From: Branchiostoma floridae
Lineage: Eukaryota; Chordata; Leptocardii; Amphioxiformes; Branchiostomatidae
Direction: 5' to 3'
DNA: 64,000 nucleotides
Assembly (NCBI RefSeq): GCF_000003815.2
Contig: NC_049995.1
Coordinates: forward strand, 2,665,006-2,729,005
Shown: positions 56,453 through 64,000 of the stretch, piece after piece
Numbering within the stretch: position 1 is the stretch's first letter
How the letters are laid out: each line of letters begins with the position of its first letter
The notes under the pieces: model-generated
Databases searched by the model: none
Seen by the model: only the letters and a program-made list of their open reading frames with translations
Told to the model about the DNA's origin: nothing
Made by a program: the position numbers and the translations under genes

Positions 56453-59179
56453 TCTCCATTTGAGAACCGTGACCTCATTCATCACATAGCGCACTTGATG
56501 ATTGTTCACTTCAGATGCTGAAATGTCCTCCAGAAGAACGATGATGGGAAAGGGAAGCTGACCTCCACTATCAGCATGCTTATACATGTATCTATTGAGC
56601 TCATCCTTACACCAGTTACTCTGTAGAAAGTTCTCGCTGACAACGCAAATGATTCGTAAGCTTCCTTGCTGAGCATTTTCAATGTTTTCATGGATATTCA
56701 CACCCCCTACAAAGTCTCTTTCATGGTCGATCAGTCGATAGTCTTCCTCTAATTTACTATCTTTTATCAGCTTATTTACCCACCACCTATCTTTGTTGCT
56801 ATACATTACGAATGCATCGTGTGTTTTTGTAGTCAGGTCAAATATTTTGATATCTTGGGGTCCTCTCGATTTCAACCGCTTCCATGAGACGTATACAGCT
56901 ATAATGACGACGAGGATTGCTACTGAGAGCATTATAGCCAATAGGGTGCTAGATTTGTGAGTACAGTCTATGTTAAAGAATGTCCCTCTGGTTGAAACCC
57001 TTTCCCTGTCATTCTGATGCTTTTGTGACAACCCTTCCTTTATTTGACGACCATGCAAGTAACTAGGTACAGCACATTGGTAGCTTTGCGAAGGATACGG
57101 GTTGTTCCAGTCCAACACAGTGTCATAAATGTCCAGGGCCCACTCAACAAACCACAGTAGGGTACAATCACAAAGAAACGGATTGCCTGAGATGTCAATG
57201 CTCTCCAACTGCTCTAGAACAGGGCTGACGGTGGTTTGATCTAGCACAGCTAACGCGTTGCTTTTCAAACTCAGTATCCTCAACAAATGCAAATCGTCAA
57301 AGGCGTTACCGATGTCGACAATTTCGTTACCTGCTAGGTTTAGCTCTGTCAAGTTACCTAAACCGTCAAACGTCAGTGTCGATATCTGTTGTATGTTGTT
57401 GTTACTGAGGTCTAGGAATTCTAGATCTGGCAACCAACGAAAGGCTGACGGTGCAATGGTGGCAATTTTATTGTTGCTGATATCAAGTTTGGTCAATTTG
57501 TTTACCCATCGAAATGTACCTTTCTCGATAACTTGGAGCTTGTTATGAGAAAGTGTGAGTGTTTGGAGTGTGACAAGTCCTTCCATAAACTTTCCGTCTA
57601 TCGCCTTCAGTGCATTATTATCGAGCTTGAGCGTTTCTAAAGTTGAAGTTCCAGCAGGTGAGGCGACAATCAATGATTGGATGTGATTGTGCGATACGTC
57701 TAGGTAGGTTACATGAGGGATGAACAGGACAGAATTGTAGATGTAAGAACCGATATTGTTGTGCTGCACCTCGAGCGCATCTAAACGCTCAGGTAGTCCC
57801 ACTGTCGGTACATGAGTAAGCCTATTAAAGCTTAGATTCAGACGACTCAGATTTTCAAAAGACGAGAAGTCAAACGAAGCATCATACTCAACACCTTGGC
57901 GCGAACTCTCTAACTGGTTATAACTCAGGTCAAGGTGAGTTAGAGAAACAAGACCTTCGAATACACCTCCTGGTAAAATCGAGATATCATTCGACCCCAG
58001 GTCAAGGTCGGCAAGTGACGTCATTCCAGTGAACGAATGGTTTTGTAGGGTTTGCAAAGAACCCCCTCCCAAATTGAGTTTTCTTAAATGTACGAATCCT
58101 TCAAATGCATACGCGTGTATTGCCTTACAGCCTCGTGTATCTATAGTAATCGCTTCCAAATCCAACAGACCTTTCAATGCATCTAGAGTATTGGCCTTTA
58201 TGGCGTCTTCTCCCAAACCAAACGCAAGCTCATGTATCCGTGTGTTGTTTAGTTCGGGCAGTACTCTAACAAGATTAGAGAATGAGTCCAAGGTAGCGTC
58301 CCTGAGTTCCAATGTCTGTAGGTGACTTAGCGAATGCAGTAGGCCGGGCTCTATGTGATACATCGTGTAACTGGCAAGACTTAAGTGTTTTAGAGTTGAT
58401 GTGAGAGATCTAAACATTTCAACAGTAAGGTTAAGACGACTTGTTCCAAAATGCGACAGTTGAAGCGACTCTAGTCTGGAAAAATTTTGGAATGCAGACC
58501 CGAAATGAAAAATATTGTCATCTCCAAAAATGAGGACCAGTGTTTTGAGTTTGTGAAGTGGTGCCCACAAGAGTCCTCTTTGAAAGAAGTTATTCGCCCT
58601 GTCGTAATGTATTGTTAGATTTTCTAGTGATGCCAAAGGATAAAAACTCTGGTCCGGAAGATTGGATGCATCCACTAAACGGAGATGCAAATACTTCAGT
58701 TTAGCTAATCCACCAAAAATATGTTCACCAAACGTGTGTGCGGACATTTCCAGTACCAGATACTTCAGACTGGCGAGGTTTCCGAAAAGATTATTTTCCA
58801 GATGTGTAGTGTCTGTGCTGAAAGCTATATCTAGCCATGTCAAATTCTTTAACGCTTCGAAAGCGCCTTTCTGTATTGTCCGAATCCTTGTTTGTGACAG
58901 ATCTAAATGTTTCAGATTCGTTAGTCCTTCAAAAGAATCGTTGTAAAGTCTGGTGATGTTGTTTCCTGTTAGAGTCAGTTCGGTTACAGACTTCGGGATG
59001 CCGGGTGGTACTTGGTTTAGAGGTTGGTGGATTTTGTCCCAGGTATACGTACAGTCGACAGTTGTTGAATTCCATATCTGACACAGGGGCGTAGATTCTC
59101 CTTCAACAGGTTCAAGATGAGTTGTTATGAACAAACTCACCACAATGCAGACACCGAAAGCAACGCTCGTAGACTCCAT
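56453..59179 (-). CDS. Toll-like receptor, intronless, C-terminus lost in a gap
   Basis: Innate immune receptor: leucine-rich-repeat ectodomain, one TM helix, cytoplasmic TIR domain for MyD88-type adaptors. 909 aa are visible. The start at 59179 (MESTSVAFGVCIVVSLF) opens a signal peptide; an ATG at 59227 would add 16 residues. Many LRRs follow (LTGNNITRLYNDSFEGLTNL, LDLSNNNIQQISTLTFDGL). The C-terminal cap is NPFLCDCTLLWFVEWALD with later Cys, and the TM is LLAIMLSVAILVVIIAVYVSW (about 745-768). The TIR domain begins HDAFVMYSNKD and has SENFLQSNWCKDEL. The single C-terminal cap fits the vertebrate-like TLR layout. At the BB loop, RDFVGG replaces the usual RDxxPG, so the conserved Pro is Gly. 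TIR box 3 should lie in the gap. Confidence 0.92.
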
Positions 59180-59227
59180 GTTGACGTGTCGATGTTTTAC
59201 GTTATGAAGAAGACCCCTCACCTCCAC

Positions 59228-60244
59228 ACTGTTGTGATAATCAAAATATGTGAAATCAGTGAGTAATCAATGTCTTTGTAAACAGAAAGTCACAGCGATT
59301 ATAAGTTACAGATGAAAGAAGAGTTGGAATCAATTTCTAGTCCATTGTTCCAACTTACACCAAAAAGTAGTTACTCAGGCAACTGGATATGGTTTTGGAA
59401 ACGGTCAGACGTTTGAACTGCTATCCGCAGTTTTCGTCAGTGACACTGAAGTGGTCTGGAAGAAACAGGTCTTTTATACTCTAACTATGAATGAGGACAA
59501 TTTCAATAAGAAACACTTAGCTCCTGTAACCAATACAACAGGAGCTAATTGACTCATTTGCATTAACTTTGTCTTAGCTTTGTTTCCCATTGACATCCAA
59601 AATTGTCTACCCTTGCCTTAGTTGTAGTCTGGCTACTGGGCAATAGGTGCTAGTATATCGCATTGTTTGATAGGTCAAATGAATATCTGAATCAGTTTTG
59701 GACCCAAATCATGTTTACTGTAGGTGTATGGATTCACTGCCTTTCACCAGTTTTAGTTTTTGGCAACTTAGATTTTAAATTCATATCCACAAATTTGACG
59801 ACAGTAGGCAGGGCTATGACGTCACTGGTAGTGGGGCGGGGGCAACCGTTACTTGTATTGTGTTAGTAACATGCCCTGTTTTGTGCTTTTCTTGCTACAA
59901 TTATACGGCTTCCCTTTGGGACAGCAAAGTACACGTATGTTGCTAATAAGCACGTGCAGGTAAAAGGTAAAGGTCCTGGTATACATGTTCAAATATTGAT
60001 TTATATCGCCTGCTCATGAGCTGCATCTGTCAGTTTGTATAACAATGTACGGCCGTGTTTTGTTTATGTCTAAGGGTTATGTCACATGCACTGTGATGCA
60101 CAGTTAGCAAGAACACCATTATACATTGCAATGGTACCCCAACAGCTATCAGTAGCTATAGTAACGTTGTTACATATCCAAAAAGTCACCCAATACCAAA
60201 GATTACATTTTGCATGACAAACCAAACGCGCAGAAATCAAAACG
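59228..60244. other. TLR upstream region with dispersed repeat
   Basis: 59371-59460 (GCAACTGGATATG, GAAACGGTCAGA, GTCAGTGAC) recurs at 61000-61084 in the same orientation, so it is an interspersed repeat and not a TLR-specific element. No gene is seen. Confidence 0.6.
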
Positions 60245-60250
60245 TTTATT
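60245..60250 (-). terminator. Possible poly(A) signal of the Ly6-like gene
   Basis: AATAAA on the minus strand, about 480 nt after the stop codon at 60727. Confidence 0.35.
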
Positions 60251-60726
60251 AGCCTGTCTCACAGCAATGGAAATACACCATTTGACAAACTACACGTATC
60301 AACCAACTGCAATCGATTATGATAGTATGTCACCTGGTCAGAGACTGTGACAGGACAGAGTTAACGTTGTATGAGCTTGTGTACAACTGATTAGTGTATG
60401 TATACAGGCAGAAGTACAGTAGATTTGTTCATATACGAATGTGTTCCGATATTGTAACATTTTCACGGGATTTGTACTGTTTCGCCTTCTTCTTTCCGAA
60501 CAAGAAGAAAGACAATATCCCAAAAGCATACTTTCTAAGCTAAATAAGTATTCAGACAGATTCAAATGCTGTGGTTTCACAAAATTGAATTCGAAGGTCA
60601 AATAAGCTGAAATAATATCAAAATATCAGAATGGGTTCAAATATAGAAGTTTCGTAAATGCATTCGAAGTCAGCACAACTATTAAGATCACTCTTAAGCT
60701 TGTTGTTACACTTCGTGAATGAACCG

Positions 60727-62014
60727 CTAGAGCTCAAAGACGTTCTTCATCGTGGTGAAGAAGGTCACAGTTGCCAAGGTAACCAGACTGACTCTGATGG
60801 TTGTGGCACCGCCACCACCTCCCACACACCCATTGTCGTCGCAGCAAGATACACAGGTGTAGGCGTCAGAATGTAGGTTGCAGAGATTGTCGTTGTTTTC
60901 TTTATCTGTAAGAAAATAGATAATTAACGACATTCGTCGATGAAGATTTATATAGACATCCAGGTAATGAGATATGCTAAAAAGCAGTTTTTCTTGAAAG
61001 CAACTGGATATGATTTTAGAAACGGTCAGATGTTTCAGATAGCATCCAGTATCTTTGGTCAGTGACGCTAAAGTGATCTGGGAGCATTTACTTTGTCTTT
61101 TCTACAAGAATTCTGTCATAAAGTCATTCTGTCATAATGACATGTTTAGCATTTTTTATTGTCTCTAATAAATCGCGATGACATGTGTTTTGCAAAGCGT
61201 TGTGGCTTGTTAAACTGTTTTGCAATGGGTTTGATAATCCAAGCATGTTGGGTAACATGCGTTTAAGAATTTATCGTCATTAGTGAATTAACGTGTTATT
61301 TGACTGCATGTAGATAATTTGGGAAGTATTGTGTTAAAAAACGTTATAACAGGTACACACTTCCATAACCTACTTATAGACATTCATTATCAGTTTGAAA
61401 TATACGTTATCATTGTTGATATTAGTTTTCACATAATGTTATAACCAAGAATCAAATTTGTCAACTTTTAATGCTATGAACACAGCAGCACACAGTCCCA
61501 AAGTAGTCAAAACGTTTTACTTTTCTCACAGGCTTCCTTAGATTCACAGCGGTTACTCCATTGTTCTGGAAGGTCGGGGACCTCTGAAAGGATAATGGGT
61601 TGAAATGATGAGTACTTTTGTTCATATGTTTGTTTCAACGAGAGTAAAATCCCTACTGACGTCAAAGACTTTGATTACATTCTCTATGAAAAGGTCATAT
61701 AGGCAACGAAGGGCTAACGATGTTAGTCGTAAATACCATAGACAGTCCCATAAAAATTCGTCACTGCTTCTTGAAATATGCTGTTGATCCAGGAACACTT
61801 AGTTTCTTTCACAAGCATAAATACAAACGCCACCAAAATCATTGTCACTGTAAATGTACTTCATTGCACTAAGGTTGATATCAAAGTTGCAATTTACTTG
61901 TGGTGGTTGTTGCGCAATAGCTCTCCGTTGAATCGGTACACATTTCCAGTGGAGACGCGAGGCACTCTTCCCTGGAGTTCACACCGACGCAGGCTGGACA
62001 AAGAAGAGTTTTAT
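60727..62014 (-). CDS. Ly6/uPAR-type GPI-anchored protein, 5' exon not found
   Basis: Three exons on the minus strand, 62014-61898, 61583-61521 and 60905-60727, have AG/GT borders and matching phases. They encode about 119 residues of a cysteine-rich domain. Seen: LLCPACVGVNSREEC, MCTDSTESYC, RCESKEACEK, NLCNLHSDAYTC, SCCDDNGC, then a Gly run and a hydrophobic end (IRVSLVTLATVTFF). The spacing C-x2-C, the YC before Thr, and the final CC-x4-C match the three-finger LU fold, although the usual Asn after the last Cys is Val here. The Gly-rich site plus hydrophobic tail suggests a GPI signal, with the protein on the cell surface. The signal-peptide exon, which must end in phase 1, was not found in 62015-64000. 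The family call rests on cysteine spacing alone. Confidence 0.68.
61000..61084 (+). repeat. Dispersed repeat copy in the Ly6-like gene intron
   Basis: Matches 59371-59460 through GCAACTGGATATG, GAAACGGTCAGA, GGTCAGTGAC and AGTG(A/G)TCTGG. Confidence 0.7.
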
Positions 62015-62616
62015 CTGAAAAACAAAAGATGCTAAATTAGTTTTAAGATTATCATTCAGGTTACTCTTTTCTATAAACCTGCACTAGTTTCTGTAACATT
62101 CAAAACCTTCTGTTGCCAAGCATCTTCTTATCAATAACGGAAACGGGGCTATATCTGCTTAGCTTTCGTGTAAGAGTTAACTTTGTAGTGGTACCATGGC
62201 ACAGGAGTGAAAATCCTTTAGTTTTTGATTTCTCGGCAATAATGCGAACACTTTATATTTCTTTCTCTTGATTTGTGTAAACTTTATAATAATTAAACCC
62301 CTTTTAGATGGCTGATATGCCAGGACTGTTTTCTTGCTTATTTCTCCCTTTCAAAATTCAAAAGATCTAATCTACATGTAACATTTACAACAACTATAAT
62401 TTTGACCCTGTGGTTGACAGAAAAATAACGTGTACATATATCATCTCATTGAATTGAAAAATCTACTTTTATTTTCTCAATATTCCGTTGTCAATATCAT
62501 GGCGTAAAATGAACAAATGAACTCCACATGAAAGTAGATTTAGACACTATGATTGATAGACCACTATATGTTGCAAATTCGGCAGCAATGATGGAAGGTA
62601 ATAATACCACCTCATT
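62015..62616. other. Non-coding stretch upstream of the Ly6-like exon
   Basis: AT-rich. No signal-peptide exon with a phase-1 donor was recognised on the minus strand. Confidence 0.5.
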
Positions 62617-63540
62617 CAAGGGGTGTACAGAAAGTGCGAAATAGACGAATGGGCGAAACGGAACAAAATATGAAGCAAAATGAAATAAAATCGATGGGAA
62701 TAGAACGAAACGGTACTGTGCGTGGAAGGAAAGAATCGTGGAAATGGGTGGAAATGAATGTGTTTTTTTGCGTGGCTAAATTATTCTCCCAAGATCCGCG
62801 AAATACAATTAAACTGAACTGATGAGAGAAGAAAGAAGGACTATATGCCATATTGGATGGTAGATATAGACATCGAGCAATATGCATTTTCAGAATTTAA
62901 ACTGAGGCAAGCTTGAAACTCTGTTGTTGCGAGGGGGGGGGGGTCCTTCTGTTCTCTCAAGACTGTTTACGAACTGCCTCGGGCCCCACAACATGGTTAT
63001 GGACTGAGAGCAACAGCCCTCTAACTGGAGACATGTTTACAACGAAACAGGTTGTGAACGGGCTAGACACGCAATACTTGGTTTGGTGGAATAAAGGCGC
63101 TAATATCAGCATATCGGATCTCAAAATACGTCCTTAAGTAACAATCTCGGGTCATTTGCATGCAGCGTTTCCATGCTAGAAGAACCATTGAAGCCACACA
63201 AACACAACACCATCGATATAAGTTTGCCTCATTATGGTAAAAGTCTAAAAAATGTATATTTGATTATGCATTTAGTCCTTACATTCTTATCTCAGTTCCA
63301 TTTGCTGGTATTTGGTGGATCTCGAGGGAATAATTTAGCCACGGAGAAAACAACAACGCTGTAAAAATTAAATCTTGTCTCATTCTGGGTATAATTCCAA
63401 AATTAAAACACGTTTCATATTCATTTCCACTTCCTTATTTTATTTCCGTCCACAGTACCGTTTCCTTTTATCCCCAAAGATCTTGTTTCAGTTTGCTTCA
63501 TATTCCGTTCAATTTCGTATTTTCTGTACACCCCATTTAA
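62617..63540. mobile_element. Approx. 925-bp element with long (approx. 170-220 bp) imperfect TIRs
   Basis: GGGGTGTACAGAAA at 62619 is mirrored by TTTCTGTACACCCC ending near 63536. Inverted similarity continues inward: AATATGAAGCAAA, GAAACGGTACTGTG, GGAAATGAAT, and GTGGCTAAATTATTC against GAATAATTTAGCCAC. No transposase is seen. A G-run lies at 62932-62943. Confidence 0.72.
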
Positions 63541-64000
63541 GCCCTTATATTACGTTTCAAAACAAAAAGATACAAGGCAAAGTTTACCTGCTTGTTCAAA
63601 TCAACCAGGGCAGATCCTGCATGCGCTGTTTTTCCTCGGCTCAGATATCCTGCCTTTACAGCGACAAACAAAATACTTTCGACAGGTATCGTTGTTCAGG
63701 CTCGAGCTACGCCGCGGTTGAGTCGTAAAAAATGCCTAGCTCAAGCGCATAGGATATCTAATGTCTACAGCAAAACAGGCCAAGTTCGTAACGATGGTCT
63801 GGATCCACAGAATGTTTGCCTTTGTTCTATATGAGCGCTGCATGGCTTCATGACTCTTGCTTTTTGCAGTGTGATTTGTATTTTTAATTTCACCACAAAA
63901 AAAGGTTCTAAGCGAGCTTTGGGTTACTGTACTGGATTGTGATCTCAGATGTTTGTTCAACATTGACTTGAAAAGTTTAACACCCATCAGGGAATTAATC
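63541..64000. other. Trailing non-coding stretch
   Basis: No gene or repeat recognised. Short frames at the edge lack domains. Confidence 0.5.

Noticed and set aside
55689-56478. Minus-strand frames with repeated KKWDSGGLIPLLYQ
   Set aside because: Translation of the 70-bp minisatellite; all frames are partly open because the unit lacks frequent stops.
62612-62887. Minus-strand 91-aa frame near the Ly6-like gene considered as its signal-peptide exon
   Set aside because: It lies in a TIR arm, has no N-terminal hydrophobic core after the Met and no phase-1 donor that fits the 62014 exon.

Overview
The window is eukaryotic. It has split genes with GT-AG introns, C2H2 and BTB proteins, an RBR ubiquitin ligase, a Toll-like receptor and receptor tyrosine kinases. 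The gene set, the intronless TLR and tyrosine-kinase receptors, and the density of short inverted-repeat transposons point to an invertebrate deuterostome, most likely amphioxus (Branchiostoma). The species call is inference; nothing in the sequence proves it. There are three 100-N assembly gaps (10940-11039, 25391-25490, 56353-56452).

Layout, left to right. (1) 939-11160 (+): C-terminal half of RFC1, the large clamp-loader subunit, in 12 exons whose phases all join. Several exons are preceded by decayed tandem copies of themselves, and the last intron holds a 1.5 kb TIR transposon. (2) 13886-20269 (-): two intronless, tandemly duplicated receptor tyrosine kinases (cadherin-like start, EGF, Ig, three EGF, TM, kinase). 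(3) 20512-23572: a 0.8 kb TIR element, then a 5'-truncated dead LINE with a 14-bp target-site duplication. (4) 23709-26604 (+): a TATA-driven gene for a small secreted Lys-rich protein of unknown function. (5) 29448-31810 (+): a BTB / three-C2H2 zinc-finger gene with a coding minisatellite and a duplicated 3' end. (6) 36038-44218 (-): RNF217-like RBR E3 ligase, 6 exons, 541 aa. Its catalytic RING2 exon is bracketed by a perfect 61-bp inverted repeat, and its first intron is full of MITEs. (7) 46858-49728 (-): CRAL-TRIO lipid-transfer protein, 6 exons, 316 aa. (8) 55742-59179 (-): intronless Toll-like receptor whose TIR domain runs into a gap and a 70-bp minisatellite. (9) 60727-62014 (-): 3' part of a Ly6/uPAR-type, probably GPI-anchored gene.

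The genes do not form one pathway. They cover a replication core protein, cell-surface receptors (RTKs, TLR, Ly6), ubiquitin ligation, lipid transfer and transcriptional control. The main theme of the non-coding DNA is inverted-repeat elements: at least eight families, several with clear TSDs, and one terminus (CTCCAAGCAGA) shared by elements with unrelated interiors. The strongest leads are the inverted repeat around the RNF217 RING2 exon, the repeated approx. 145-150-bp exon triplications in RFC1, and the uneven divergence of the duplicated RTKs.
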